Shown piece after piece: positions 23,659-34,842 of a DNA stretch of 64,000 bases. Position 1 is the stretch's first letter. The number at the start of each line of letters is the position of its first letter. Both the position numbers and the translations under genes were made by a program. The notes beneath the pieces are model-generated. The model did not search any database. It was not told the DNA's origin and saw only the letters and a program-made list of their open reading frames with translations. Origin of the DNA: Rhizobium sp. L43 (lineage in GTDB: Bacteria; Pseudomonadota; Alphaproteobacteria; Rhizobiales; Rhizobiaceae); assembly GCF_002531725.1 (NCBI RefSeq), contig NZ_NWSQ01000012.1, forward strand, positions 168,111-232,110, read 5' to 3'.

Positions 23659-24153
23659 GTGTTGAACAGGCAGCATATCGATCCCGGCCTTTATCGCGAC
23701 GCCATGAGCCGTTATGCCGGCCATGTGCAGCTCGTGACGACGGCGATGGAAGGCTTGCGCCGCGGCGTCACCATCACGGCCGCCTGCTCGGTTTCGGACA
23801 ATCCCGCCTCCGTGCTGATCTGCCTCAACAACACCAATCCGAAGAACGAGATCTTTTTCCGCAGCGGCATCTTCGTGCTCAACACGCTCGGCGCCCATCA
23901 TCAGGGCGTTGCCGACGCCTTTTCCGGACGCACGTCGCTTGCCGATGACGACCGTTTCGCCAGCGCCCGTTTCGAGACGCTGGTCACCGGCGCGCCGGTG
24001 CTCGCCGGCGCGCTCGCTGCTTTCGATTGCCGGGTGACCGACATCAAGGAAATGCCGACGCACAATGTCATCTTCGGCGAGGTTGCGGCCGTCCGCTTCA
24101 GCGAAAAGCATCCGGCGCTCATCTATATGAACCGGGACTATCACGCGCTGTGA
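23659..24153 (+). CDS. Flavin reductase family protein
   Basis: A 164-residue flavin reductase-like FMN-binding split-barrel protein. YAGHVQLVTTAMEGLRRGVT and ITAACSVSDNPASVLICLN are the family's flavin-binding strands. FVLNTLGAHHQGVADAFSGR follows the usual pattern. Such enzymes supply reduced FMN/FAD to partner monooxygenases (HpaC/RutF type). No monooxygenase gene is adjacent, so the partner is unknown. The GTG start at 23659 has a GGAG site six bases upstream. It is followed after 34 bp by the TfoX-like gene. Confidence 0.9.
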   Translation: MLNRQHIDPGLYRDAMSRYAGHVQLVTTAMEGLRRGVTITAACSVSDNPASVLICLNNTNPKNEIFFRSGIFVLNTLGAHHQGVADAFSGRTSLADDDRFASARFETLVTGAPVLAGALAAFDCRVTDIKEMPTHNVIFGEVAAVRFSEKHPALIYMNRDYHAL

Positions 24154-24187
24154 TGTGAGCGGCGACAGGATTTCAAGGGAATAGAGC

Positions 24188-24505
24188 ATGGACAATGCCG
24201 GGATCGAGGAAATGTTTCAGGGGCTCGGCCCCGTCACGGTCAAGCGCATGTTCGGTGGCAAGGGCATCTATCATCTCGGGCGCATCATCGCGCTCGAAGT
24301 GCGCGACGAGATGCTGCTGAAGGCGGACGAGACGAGCGCCCCGGAATTTGCCGCTGCCGGCGCCACGCAGTGGACCTATGAAGGCAAGAAGGGCAAGCCG
24401 GTGAAGATGCCCTACTGGTCGATCCCCGACGAAGCCTACGACGATCCGGATCTGATGGCGAAATGGGTGCGGCTTGCCTATGAAGCAGCGCTTCGCGCAG
24501 AATAG
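24188..24505 (+). CDS. TfoX/Sxy N-terminal domain protein
   Basis: A 105-residue protein made only of the TfoX N-terminal domain. VTVKRMFGGKGIYHLGRIIA and DEMLLKADETSAPEF show the family pattern (K-R-M-F-G-G-x-G-I-Y). In gamma-proteobacteria full-length Sxy/TfoX controls competence through CRP-S promoters. The stand-alone N-terminal domain in alphaproteobacteria has no assigned function. It ends exactly one base before the convergent NUDIX gene's stop, with no room for a terminator. Confidence 0.9.
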   Translation: MDNAGIEEMFQGLGPVTVKRMFGGKGIYHLGRIIALEVRDEMLLKADETSAPEFAAAGATQWTYEGKKGKPVKMPYWSIPDEAYDDPDLMAKWVRLAYEAALRAE

Positions 24506-24931
24506 CTATTCGCTTCGTTTGGCAGCCGGCAGGGCTGCTATTGCGGCCTTGGTGAAGGCTGACAGCGGCTCCGGCAAATCTGTCAGGGGAAACCAGCCGA
24601 AATCCGAGAGCTTGTCCGGTTCGGTCAATTGCGGCTCACCTTCGACATCGCGGGCGAGATAGAGAAGCGAAATCCAGTGCTGGCGGTCGGTATCGATGAT
24701 CTGCTCGGTCATGCCGATGCGCTCGATGCGGCCGATCTTGAGGCCGGTTTCTTCTTCGGCCTCGCGGCGTGCGGCTTGCTCGGCCGGCTCCATGTGATCG
24801 ACCTTGCCACCGACGATATTCCAATAGCCGGCTTCAGGCGGGCGCATGCGCTTGTAGAGGAGGATCCTGGCGTCGCGCAGAATCACCAGGCCGACGCCGA
24901 ACCCCGGAAAATCGAGACCGGGCCTGGCCAT
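24506..24931 (-). CDS. NUDIX hydrolase
   Basis: A 141-residue NUDIX protein. The Nudix box is complete: GGKVDHMEPAEQAARREAEE followed by ETG, giving the G-x5-E-x7-REUxEExGU pattern with the metal-binding glutamates. Members cleave nucleoside diphosphates linked to another group, such as oxidised dNTPs, ADP-ribose or NADH. The substrate is not predictable here. It begins just after the DEAD-box helicase gene (8 bp gap) on the same strand and is probably co-transcribed with it. Confidence 0.93.
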   Translation of the reverse strand: MARPGLDFPGFGVGLVILRDARILLYKRMRPPEAGYWNIVGGKVDHMEPAEQAARREAEEETGLKIGRIERIGMTEQIIDTDRQHWISLLYLARDVEGEPQLTEPDKLSDFGWFPLTDLPEPLSAFTKAAIAALPAAKRSE

Positions 24932-24938
24932 CGGATGC

Positions 24939-26456
<1,518 letters not shown>

Positions 26457-26613
26457 AGGGAAAACTGTTTCCGTTCCGGTTCGGCCGAGCTCTGAACGAG
26501 TCGGCGGGATTGCATGCCGCAATGCAGCGCGACATAACCCCGAATGGCCGGCAAGTCAAGAAATAGAGAGGCCGCACCCCATGCAGAGTGAAGCGATGGT
26601 TACCTGATGGCTA

Positions 26614-27924
26614 TTACTTCATATAGGTGGCGAGTTTAAGGCCGGCATTCATGAAATATACTGGATCGACGGCGTGGCCGTCCTGGCGCACTTCATAGTG
26701 CAGGTGCGTCCCCGTCGAGCGGCCGGTGCTGCCGGCAAGGCCGATGACGTCGTTGCGGTCGACCGTGTCGCCGACCTTGACCAGCACCTCGGACATATGC
26801 CCGTAGCGTGTCGAGATGCCGTTGCCGTGATCGACTTCGACCATGTTGCCGTAGCCGCCGGTCCAGCCGGCCGCAATCACCCTGCCGGGGGCGGTCGGGC
26901 GGATCCTTTCGCCCGGAGAAAAGCGGAAGTCGATGCCGGAATGGAGCGCGAGGCGGCCGAGGAAAGGATCACGGCGATTGCCGAAGGGGCTGGTCACTTC
27001 CTTGCCGATGGCGGGATTGCGGAAGGGCAGAGATTCGGCAGTGCTGCGCACCGCTTCGAGCCTCGTCAAGGCGCCGTCGAGCGCGACCAGCGAATTGTTG
27101 AAGTGGTCGTTGCTTTCAGGCTCGACATAGGGGCCGCCGACGGCATCGTCGTCGTCCTTCCTGGCAGCGGTCTCTGCCGGCATCGGGATATTGAAACGGG
27201 TCAGCACGGTCGCAATGGCATTGGCGGCATTGCCGGCATCGCTCGTCAGCTGCTCGACGCGGTTGCGCTGGTCCTGTTCGACACCCTTCAGCGACAGCGT
27301 CACCTTGGAGAAGATCCGGTCGGCGCGGTCGCCAACGGTTTCAGCGGACGGCACGTAGGCAAGCGTCGAGTTGTCGGGCGTCGCATCGGCGGGCGCCCCG
27401 CTCGCCAACTGTTTCTCGATCGCCTCGATGCCGCCACCGCTCAGCGAAGCGCGCTTGTCCTTGATATCAGGGGCAAAGGACTGGGGTGGAGACGGAGCGC
27501 TGTCCTTGTCGGTCAGGCCGGAGCTTTCGGCCCGGTCGAGCAGATTGTCGAGCTTGCCGTGGCGCGAGGTCAGCGCCATTTGCTGTTCCATCAGCTTGTC
27601 CACCTTATCCTCGACCACCTGCTGGTCGAGAAGCTGGCGGGACGTGATGCGGTCGACCTGGGCGCGAAGGGCGGCGATGCGATCTTCATAGTCGTGCTGC
27701 ATGCGGGCTTGCCGCGCCATGGTGGCGCCGATCAGATCGTCGCGCAGCACGAGATAGGAGGTGGCGAGGAGGTAGCCGATCGAGAAGACGCCGATGAAGC
27801 AGAAGGCAAGAGCCGCCATCCATGGCCGGACCGTCATGTGGCGGACCTTGTCGCCGCTGGCCAGGATGAGGATATGTTCCTGCGCCCGCCTGCCGAATAC
27901 CCGGTGCTGATGTCCGCTGTTCAC
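26614..27924 (-). CDS. M23 family metallopeptidase (murein endopeptidase), membrane-anchored
   Basis: A 436-residue protein with one N-terminal transmembrane segment (about residues 33-57) and a coiled-coil-prone stretch at about 70-125 (DYEDRIAALRAQVDRI and following). A C-terminal M23 LytM domain runs from about 310 to 430. Zinc ligands are seen in LHSGIDFRF (H-x3-D) and TGTHLHYEV (H-x-H), so the domain should be catalytically competent, cleaving peptidoglycan cross-links in the periplasm. The start is GTG at 27924 with a GGGAGAG site. No division or EnvC-type partner is adjacent. It lies 157 bp upstream of the helicase gene. Confidence 0.93.
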   Translation of the reverse strand: MNSGHQHRVFGRRAQEHILILASGDKVRHMTVRPWMAALAFCFIGVFSIGYLLATSYLVLRDDLIGATMARQARMQHDYEDRIAALRAQVDRITSRQLLDQQVVEDKVDKLMEQQMALTSRHGKLDNLLDRAESSGLTDKDSAPSPPQSFAPDIKDKRASLSGGGIEAIEKQLASGAPADATPDNSTLAYVPSAETVGDRADRIFSKVTLSLKGVEQDQRNRVEQLTSDAGNAANAIATVLTRFNIPMPAETAARKDDDDAVGGPYVEPESNDHFNNSLVALDGALTRLEAVRSTAESLPFRNPAIGKEVTSPFGNRRDPFLGRLALHSGIDFRFSPGERIRPTAPGRVIAAGWTGGYGNMVEVDHGNGISTRYGHMSEVLVKVGDTVDRNDVIGLAGSTGRSTGTHLHYEVRQDGHAVDPVYFMNAGLKLATYMK

Positions 27925-28029
27925 GCAGGCTCTCCCGATTGATGCTCTACGCCTCTTTCGGAAAATTAGACACGTTTATGGTTAATGAATGCTTTCAGCG
28001 TCGCCGTTTACGCTAGAAAATCAATCATG

Positions 28030-28857
28030 TCACGCGTGGCTGATCGATGCCAGCGCGCGGTAGAAGGACGGCGTCAGCCCCGCCTCGGCGCGGGCGAGAT
28101 CATTGAAGGGCGGCTTCAGCGGCCCACGGAAATTGGCGCGCACCAGCTCCTGGAAGGCCTTTGCCGGATCGCGCTTCTCGCGCGCACAGAGAAAGCGGAA
28201 CCATTTGGCGCCGACCGCGACATGGCCTTTCTCGTCGTTGTAGATGACATCGAGAACATCGGCGCTTTCGAGATCGCCGGTCTGGCGCATCTTTGCCTGC
28301 AGGGACGGCGTGACGTCGAGACCGCGGGCTTCGAGAATCAGCGGCACGACGGCGAGCCTTGCCGTCAGATCGTTGCGCGTCGAATGGGCTGCCTGCCAGA
28401 GCCCGTCATGGGCGGGAAGATCGCCGTAATCGGCGCCGAGATCGTTGAGGCGCGCGCGCACCATGCGGAAATGCTTCGCCTCCTCGAAGGCGACCTGCAT
28501 CCAGCCGTCGAAGAAGGAGTTCGGCACCTGTTCGGTCGCGAATCGCGCGACGATATCGAGCGCCAGATCGACGGCATTGAGCTCGATATGGGCGATGGCA
28601 TGGAGCAGAGCGATCCGGCCTTTCAGCGTATGCAGCGAGCGCTTTTCCACCTGGGTCGGCGGCGTCAGCACCGGCCTGTCGGGACGGCCGGGTCTCTCGG
28701 GCAGGGCGGCGTCGAGCGGCGAGCGCAGCGACACCCGGCGGGCGAACCAGCGGGTGGCGCTTTCCTGCGCAAGCGCCGTCTTACGGTCGAGATCGGCGGA
28801 AGCGATCGCATCGATGGCGCCGCCGCGCAGCGAGGTTATCGTGAGATGCCCACTCAC
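28030..28857 (-). CDS. DUF455 ferritin-like domain protein
   Basis: A 275-residue predicted four-helix-bundle diiron protein. Ligand-like motifs are HAIAHIELNAVDLALD (E-x-x-H-type helix), QVAFEEAKHFRMVRA and VIYNDEKGHVAVG. DUF455 proteins are related to MiaE-type hydroxylases and rubrerythrins, but their reaction is unknown. The GTG start at 28857 overlaps the stop of the peroxiredoxin gene by four bases, so the two are translationally coupled, which hints at a shared role in peroxide or iron handling. Confidence 0.9.
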   Translation of the reverse strand: MSGHLTITSLRGGAIDAIASADLDRKTALAQESATRWFARRVSLRSPLDAALPERPGRPDRPVLTPPTQVEKRSLHTLKGRIALLHAIAHIELNAVDLALDIVARFATEQVPNSFFDGWMQVAFEEAKHFRMVRARLNDLGADYGDLPAHDGLWQAAHSTRNDLTARLAVVPLILEARGLDVTPSLQAKMRQTGDLESADVLDVIYNDEKGHVAVGAKWFRFLCAREKRDPAKAFQELVRANFRGPLKPPFNDLARAEAGLTPSFYRALASISHA

Positions 28858-29327
28858 GCCGCCAGATTCCGCACGGCCTCGAGCACGGTTTCGGCATGAC
28901 CCTGCACCTTCACCTTCTGCCAGATGGTGGCGATTGTGCCGTCCTGGCGGATGAGGAACGTGGTGCGCTCGACGCCCATGAAGTTGCGGCCGTACATGCT
29001 CTTTTCCTTCCAGACGCCATAGGCCTGCAGCGTCGTCTTTTCCTCGTCCGAGGCGAGCGCCACCGAAAGACGGTGCTTCCTGACGAACTTGTCATGGCAG
29101 GCGGCCGAATCGGGGGACATGCCGATGACAGCAGCACCCGCCGCCTCGAACTCGCCTGCCAAAGCGGTGAAAGCCAATGATTCGGCGGTGCAGCCTGTCG
29201 TGTCGTCCTTGGGGTAGAAGAACAGGACGAGAGGCCTGCCCTGGAATTCGGCCAGCGAGACGCGGCCGCCGCCGTCGCGGGGAAGGTTGAAATCAGGAGC
29301 CGAGGCGCCGATGCCGGGAACCGCCAT
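28854..29327 (-). CDS. bcp: Thiol peroxidase, Bcp/PrxQ family
   Basis: A 157-residue peroxiredoxin. The peroxidatic cysteine lies in FFYPKDDTTGCTAESLAF. The second Cys found five residues later in E. coli Bcp is absent, so this is an alpha-3 1-Cys type or one that uses another thiol (a Cys is present in AACHDKFVR). Bcp reduces H2O2 and organic peroxides with thioredoxin. The ATG at 29327 starts MAVPGIGASAPDFNLP, as expected. It is coupled to the DUF455 gene downstream and divergent from the large AsmA-like gene. Confidence 0.93.
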   Translation of the reverse strand: MAVPGIGASAPDFNLPRDGGGRVSLAEFQGRPLVLFFYPKDDTTGCTAESLAFTALAGEFEAAGAAVIGMSPDSAACHDKFVRKHRLSVALASDEEKTTLQAYGVWKEKSMYGRNFMGVERTTFLIRQDGTIATIWQKVKVQGHAETVLEAVRNLAA

Positions 29328-29452
29328 AGGGAAAACCTTTCTTTTGCCGGGTTTGTGGATGACACTTTCTCTCCCCGAATTATATAGTGGATGGAAACCC
29401 GTCCAGCATGGCCGGGTTCAATTCTTCACTTAAAGGGAGAGCCCGAAGGCGC

Positions 29453-32400
29453 ATGTCAGCCATCCGCGGCGAAAAGGTCACGTTTCGCAAGAAGGATATC
29501 GTTGCGCTGGACCGCTTGCCGTCCGCCCAGGCCGAGGATCCGATCATCGTTCATTGCCCGCCGCCGCGTTCGCCAATGCGACGCACGGCGAAGCTGACGC
29601 TCGGATTTCTCGGGCTGATTCTGCTTATTTTCGCTGCGATCATCTTCACCGTCGAGAGCGGCATGTTCGACAAGCCGCTGTCGCAGCAGGCGCAAGCGGC
29701 GTTGAACGGCGTGGCCGGACCGCGCTACCGCGCCGAGGTCGGCTCCACCGTCATTCGCTTCACCTCGGACTTCCGGCTGGCGCTGGAGGCGCGCAACGTC
29801 AACATGATCGACCAGGAGAGCGGTCAGCACCTGTCGACGACGGGTTCGGTGCGGCTGGGGCTCGATCCGCTGCAGCTTTTCCGCGGCCGCATCGCCGTTT
29901 CGGACATTGAAGCGGAGGATATCGCGCTCGATACCGCGCTTCTGCCGTCCGGCAATCCCGTCAAGCTCGACGATCTGCGCATCGACGCCGTGCCGGCGGC
30001 GATGGAGAAGATCTTCTCGCAGTTCGACATGTTCGACAGCATCGTGACGCGCGGCTCGACCAATTCGGTGCGCATCTCCGGCATCGACATCAAGCTTGCC
30101 GATACCGCCAACGGTCCGCTGTCGCTCGTCGTCGACAATCTCGTCTTTGCCCATGCCGGCCCCTCCTCGCTGCAATTGAGCGGCGAAGTCGCGCTCAATG
30201 GCGAGGTGGCGGAGCTCGACGTGCTGGCCGAGAAGGAAGACGGCCACGTGTCGAAGGTCGTGGCGACGCTGAGGCATGCCGATCTCACGCCCTTCGCGCT
30301 GAAACGCAATGATCAGGGCGTCATACGCCAGGGGCTCAACGCCTTTGCCGACCTGACGGTGTCGGCCACCCGGGGGCGCGATGGCGTGCAGCCGGCGCTG
30401 GCGGCGACGGTCGACATTGGCGCCGGCCTGATCTATGCGGACGGCGATCCGCAGGAGCTGTCGGGCGGGCAAATCAACCTCGTCTACGATTTCGACAAGC
30501 AGACGATCGAAATTGCCCGGTCGAACGCCCGGTTCGGCGCGACCACGGTCCCGATCAACGGCGCGCTCATCGATCTCGACAAGCTCGATCCGCAGGCCGG
30601 CAAAGGCTTCGGCATCGACCTGCTCGTCAGTGGCGGCACGGCAGCCCCCGGCGGCTCCGGCGAGCCGCCGCTCTCCTTCGACATCCAGGCGACCGGGCGC
30701 TACATGGTCGCTGGGCGGGAATTCCGGTTTCCCAACATGACCGTCTCCAGCCCGCTCGGCGCGCTTTACGGATCACTTGATGTCAAGCTCGGGGACAAAT
30801 CGCCGGAGATCAGCTTTGCCGGCCAGTCGGCACAGCTGCAGACGACAGCGATCAAGCAGCTCTGGCCGTTCTGGATGGCGCCCAAGGTGCGCACCTGGGT
30901 CCACGGCAACCTCTTCGGCGGCACCGTCACCAACGCCGCCATCTCCGTCTTCATTCCCTTCGGCAGGCTGGACGAGGCCGCCGGCGGCAGGGGATTGAAG
31001 CTCGACGCCAACCAGATCCGCATCGGCTTCGACATCGCGGGCGCGCGGATGAACGTTGCCGGCGATATTCCGCCGATCCGCGACACGTCAGCCCATTTCG
31101 ACCTGACCGGCCCCGTTGCGACGATCGCGATCAAGAGCGGCACGTCCTATTTCCCCTCCGGCCGATCCGTCGGTCTCGGGCAGGGAACCTTCATCATGCC
31201 TGCCACCTACGACAAGCCGCTGATGGCGGATATCGATCTCGCCGTCTCCGGGGCAGCGGACGCCATCGGCGAACTTCTGACCTACCGGCCGGTGCGGGTG
31301 CTGCAGCGCGCCGGCTTCACGCCCGACGATCTCAAGGGGCGGATCGAGGCGCATGTGAAGGCGCATTTCGGCCTGCTCTCCTCGCAGAACCCGCCGCCGG
31401 CCGAATGGACGGCGGCAATGAAGCTCACCGATATTGACCTTGCCAAGCCGTTTTCCGGCCGCACGATCAGCAATCTCGACGGCACGCTGAACGGCAATCC
31501 GAAACAGATCACGCTCGACGCCAAGGCCCAGATCGACGGCGTCCCGGCCGAAATCGATCTTGCCGAGCCGGTCGAGGCATCCGACAGCGCGAAGCGGCAG
31601 CGGGTGATCACCGCGACGCTCTCCGAAGACCAGCGCAACAAGCTGATACCCGGCCTTTCCGGCATCATCGGCGGCAGCGTGAAGATGGTGCTGACGCGGA
31701 TCGACGACGACCGGCAGGACGTCCAGCTCGACCTCACCAAGTCGCAACTCGACCTGCCGTGGATCGGCTGGTCGAAGGGCAGCGGCATTGCGGCATCGGC
31801 CGAATTCGAAACCTCCGGCCCGGCCGACAATACCCAGATCAAGAACTTCCGGCTGAAGGGCGACGGTTTCGGCGCCAACGGATCGATGAACATCGGCAAA
31901 GGCGGGCTGATCTCGGCCGATTTCGACAGCGTCAAACTCTCCTCGCTTGACGATTTCGCCCTGTCTGTCAAGCGCAGCAAGGGCAGTTTCGACGTCTCGG
32001 TCTCCGGCGACAGCGCCGATGCGCGCCCTGTTATCGCACGGTTGAAATCGGGCTCGGGCGGTGACGATGACGGGGATGCCGGCGACACCAGCGTATCGGT
32101 GCGCGCCAGGCTGAAAAACGTCATCGGCTTCAACGACGAGAAGATTGGCAATTTCCAGGCGCAGATGTCGCTGCGCGGCGACAAGCTGCAGGCGCTGAAC
32201 TTTTCCGCCGTTACCGATAGCGGCGAGGCCGTGGTCAGCCAGATGAAGGACGGCGGCGTCATCAACATCACCAGCGGCGATGCCGGCGCGGTGTCGCGTT
32301 TCGCCGATCTCTACCAGCACATGCAGGGCGGTCTGCTCAATCTGGCGATCCGGCTTTCGGCAGAGGGCGGCTGGGACGGCTCGCTCGACGTGCGCCGTTT

Positions 32401-32851
32401 TGCGATCGTCAACGAACAACGGCTGCGCTCGATCGTCTCGACGCCCGTCGGAAACGAGCAGCGCAGTCTCAACGAGGCGGTCAAGCGCGATATCGATACT
32501 TCGTCGCAGCGCTTCCAGCGCGGTTTTGCCCGCGTTGTCTCGCGCAATGGCATGGTCGGTATCGAGAATGGCGTGCTGCGTGGCGACCAGATCGGCGCGA
32601 CCTTCCAGGGCGTGGTGCGCGACCGCAAGGGCAATATGGACATGACCGGCACCTTCATGCCGGCCTACGGCCTCAACCGGCTCTTTGCCGAGCTGCCGCT
32701 AATCGGCGTCATCCTCGGCAATGGCAGCGACCGCGGCCTGATCGGCATTACCTTCAAATTGACCGGCAAGTTCGACCAGCCGAACCTGCAGATCAATCCG
32801 CTGTCGATCATCGCACCCGGTGTTTTCCGGCAGATCTTCGAATTCCAGTGA
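29453..32851 (+). CDS. Large AsmA/YhdP-like protein (DUF3971 and AsmA-C region)
   Basis: A 1132-residue envelope protein. A cytoplasmic N-terminus of about 42 residues is followed by one transmembrane helix (about 46-66, LTLGFLGLILLIFAAIIF) and then a very long periplasmic beta-rich chain. GSVRLGLDPLQLFRGRIAVS near the start and IGVILGNGSDRGLIGITFKL near the C-terminus match the AsmA-like/YhdP superfamily, which forms elongated bridges moving phospholipids between membranes. The middle part corresponds to DUF3971. The ATG at 29453 was chosen; in-frame ATGs at 29387 and 29408 lie upstream. It is monocistronic and divergent from bcp. Confidence 0.88.
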   Translation: MSAIRGEKVTFRKKDIVALDRLPSAQAEDPIIVHCPPPRSPMRRTAKLTLGFLGLILLIFAAIIFTVESGMFDKPLSQQAQAALNGVAGPRYRAEVGSTVIRFTSDFRLALEARNVNMIDQESGQHLSTTGSVRLGLDPLQLFRGRIAVSDIEAEDIALDTALLPSGNPVKLDDLRIDAVPAAMEKIFSQFDMFDSIVTRGSTNSVRISGIDIKLADTANGPLSLVVDNLVFAHAGPSSLQLSGEVALNGEVAELDVLAEKEDGHVSKVVATLRHADLTPFALKRNDQGVIRQGLNAFADLTVSATRGRDGVQPALAATVDIGAGLIYADGDPQELSGGQINLVYDFDKQTIEIARSNARFGATTVPINGALIDLDKLDPQAGKGFGIDLLVSGGTAAPGGSGEPPLSFDIQATGRYMVAGREFRFPNMTVSSPLGALYGSLDVKLGDKSPEISFAGQSAQLQTTAIKQLWPFWMAPKVRTWVHGNLFGGTVTNAAISVFIPFGRLDEAAGGRGLKLDANQIRIGFDIAGARMNVAGDIPPIRDTSAHFDLTGPVATIAIKSGTSYFPSGRSVGLGQGTFIMPATYDKPLMADIDLAVSGAADAIGELLTYRPVRVLQRAGFTPDDLKGRIEAHVKAHFGLLSSQNPPPAEWTAAMKLTDIDLAKPFSGRTISNLDGTLNGNPKQITLDAKAQIDGVPAEIDLAEPVEASDSAKRQRVITATLSEDQRNKLIPGLSGIIGGSVKMVLTRIDDDRQDVQLDLTKSQLDLPWIGWSKGSGIAASAEFETSGPADNTQIKNFRLKGDGFGANGSMNIGKGGLISADFDSVKLSSLDDFALSVKRSKGSFDVSVSGDSADARPVIARLKSGSGGDDDGDAGDTSVSVRARLKNVIGFNDEKIGNFQAQMSLRGDKLQALNFSAVTDSGEAVVSQMKDGGVINITSGDAGAVSRFADLYQHMQGGLLNLAIRLSAEGGWDGSLDVRRFAIVNEQRLRSIVSTPVGNEQRSLNEAVKRDIDTSSQRFQRGFARVVSRNGMVGIENGVLRGDQIGATFQGVVRDRKGNMDMTGTFMPAYGLNRLFAELPLIGVILGNGSDRGLIGITFKLTGKFDQPNLQINPLSIIAPGVFRQIFEFQ

Positions 32852-33094
32852 AGCAGGCAAGGCAGATAGTCGAGGCCGCCGACACCATGCCAGCGATAGC
32901 CGTAGGCATCAGCCGATCTCAGGGCTTTCCTTGCGCATCCGTATCATCCGTTCGATCCAGCGCAGGAGTTTGCGCTTAGCGGGCGGGGCTATATGCACCT
33001 GCCGGCAATTTCGTTGTCGCGGAAGAGCGTATTTTAGTGCATTCTGATGTAATCCTCGGTCTCAGCCCGGAAACAACGGCCGTCGGAGAATGCC

Positions 33095-33379
33095 ATGCAG
33101 TGCTCCCGGACAGTCTCTTTCGCATCGGCCGCCATGATCGTCGTCTCGATCGGCCATCAGGCTTCGTATTCTGCGGAGAAGGGCGCGCGGCCAAAGCCGC
33201 CGGAGAGCATCCGCTCCGGCCATATTCTTGCTGTTCCCCTCGACGCGACGGTGACGCCGCCGATCTTCTCGATCAGTTGGTGGTCGCGGGTGAATCCCGC
33301 TTCAGCCATTGATCCGCCGGGCTATCTTGTTCGAGAGACCAAACGGAATGACGCTGAAAACCAGCAAAGAGCTGAATGA
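33095..33379 (+). CDS. Possible small secreted protein (doubtful)
   Basis: A 94-residue open frame in the 605-base gap between the AsmA-like gene and tyrS. It has a GGAG site seven bases before its ATG and a weak signal-like segment (FASAAMIVVSIGHQASY). The rest has no recognised family and unremarkable composition, and it may be a gene remnant. Apart from it and the tyrS terminator I see nothing in this gap. Confidence 0.3.
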   Translation: MQCSRTVSFASAAMIVVSIGHQASYSAEKGARPKPPESIRSGHILAVPLDATVTPPIFSISWWSRVNPASAIDPPGYLVRETKRNDAENQQRAE

Positions 33380-33411
33380 TCTCCTCGCCGCCGCCGTGGC
33401 TAAACACAGAA

Positions 33412-33433
33412 AAGCCGGCGCGGGCGCCGGCTT
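33412..33433 (-). terminator. Rho-independent terminator of tyrS
   Basis: A perfect 10-bp stem (AAGCCGGCGC/GCGCCGGCTT) with a 2-base loop; on the minus strand it runs into TTTTCTGTG. It lies 24 bp after the tyrS stop. Confidence 0.85.
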
Positions 33434-33456
33434 CGGTATCTCGAAACTGAATCCGC

Positions 33457-34713
33457 TTACGCCGCGCGGCGGATCAGGATGTGCTTCTTCTTGCCGAGCG
33501 AGAGCTTGATGATGCCGTCGGCGGTGATTTCACCGCTGCCGATCATCTTGCGTTCGTCGCTGACTGCCTCGTCGTTGATACGGACAGCGCCGCCCTGGAC
33601 GTGACGGCGAGCTTCGCCATTCGACGCGGCAAGGCCGGCGCGAACGATCAGTGACAGCAGGCCGATGCCCGCGTCGAGTTCGGAAGCGGGCACGTCGACC
33701 GAAGGCAGGTTTTCCGAGAGACCGCCTTCCTCGAAGGTCTTGCGCGCCGTTTCGGCCGCCTGTTCAGCGGCCTCACGGCCGTGCAGGATCGCCGTTACCT
33801 CGGTCGCAAGTATCTTCTTGACCTCGTTCAGTTCCGAACCGCCGATCGCCGAAAGCCGTGCGATTTCGTCCATCGGCAGGGCGGTGAAGAGCTTGAGGAA
33901 GCGCGGCACATCGGCGTCTTCGGTATTGCGCCAATATTGCCAGAAGTCATAGACAGGCAGCAGATCGGCATTCAGCCAGACTGCGCCGGATGCCGATTTA
34001 CCCATCTTGGCGCCCGACGATGTCGTCAACAGCGGCGAGGTCAGGGCGTAGAGCTGCTGTGTCCCCATGCGGTGACCAAGATCGATACCGTTGACGATAT
34101 TGCCCCACTGGTCCGAACCGCCCATCTGCAGGCGGCAGTCGTAGCGTTTGGCCAGCTCGACGAAATCGTAGGCCTGGAGGATCATGTAGTTGAATTCCAG
34201 GAAGGACAGCGACTGCTCGCGGTCAAGGCGCGTCTTCACACTGTCGAAGGACAGCATGCGGTTGACCGAGAAATGGCGGCCGACATCGCGCAGGAACTCC
34301 AGGTAATTCAAAGTACGCAGCCATTCGGCATTGTTGATCATCAATGCGGCGTTGCCAGGCTTGCCGTAATCGAGATAGTTCGAAAAGCAGCGCTTGATCG
34401 ATGCGATATTTTCTTCGATCGTCTCGATCGTCATCAGCTTGCGGGCTTCCTCCTTGAAGGAGGGATCGCCGACCATGCCGGTGCCGCCGCCCATCAGCGA
34501 GATCGGGCGATGGCCCGTGGCCTGCAGCCAGTGCAGCATCATGATCTGTGTGAGATGGCCGACATGAAGGCTGGATGCCGTCGGGTCATAACCGATATAG
34601 GCCGTCACGGTTTCCTTGGCGAACAGGTCGTCCAGGCCGCTTTCATCAGAGATCTGATGAATGAAGCCGCGCTCTTTCAGCGTGCGGAGGAAATCGGACT
34701 TGAACTCGGACAT
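33457..34713 (-). CDS. tyrS: Tyrosyl-tRNA synthetase
   Basis: A 418-residue class I aminoacyl-tRNA synthetase. The HIGH-like motif is SSLHVGHLTQ, and the KMSKS loop is GAKMGKSASG. The tyrosine-binding region includes YDCRLQMGGSDQWGN. A C-terminal S4-like RNA-binding domain covers about residues 350-418 (AGLAASNGEARRHVQGGAVR). The ATG at 34713 (MSEFKSDFL) is the family start, although the frame is open further upstream. It is divergent from anmK and ends in a strong terminator. Confidence 0.98.
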   Translation of the reverse strand: MSEFKSDFLRTLKERGFIHQISDESGLDDLFAKETVTAYIGYDPTASSLHVGHLTQIMMLHWLQATGHRPISLMGGGTGMVGDPSFKEEARKLMTIETIEENIASIKRCFSNYLDYGKPGNAALMINNAEWLRTLNYLEFLRDVGRHFSVNRMLSFDSVKTRLDREQSLSFLEFNYMILQAYDFVELAKRYDCRLQMGGSDQWGNIVNGIDLGHRMGTQQLYALTSPLLTTSSGAKMGKSASGAVWLNADLLPVYDFWQYWRNTEDADVPRFLKLFTALPMDEIARLSAIGGSELNEVKKILATEVTAILHGREAAEQAAETARKTFEEGGLSENLPSVDVPASELDAGIGLLSLIVRAGLAASNGEARRHVQGGAVRINDEAVSDERKMIGSGEITADGIIKLSLGKKKHILIRRAA

Positions 34714-34842
34714 GGGTTTCGTCTCTTGATATCTGCGTTCGACCCGTGGGGCTCGCGCAAGTTCGTTGTTGTTGATCTGTCGCGGCGCGTTTAGCACTGT
34801 TTTTATAAAAGTGCATCCGGGAATCGCAGGGAGGCAAGCCTC

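Noticed and set aside
33037..33312. Other short frames in the AsmA-tyrS gap
   Set aside because: Only one (33095-33379) has a ribosome binding site; the rest show no coding signal.
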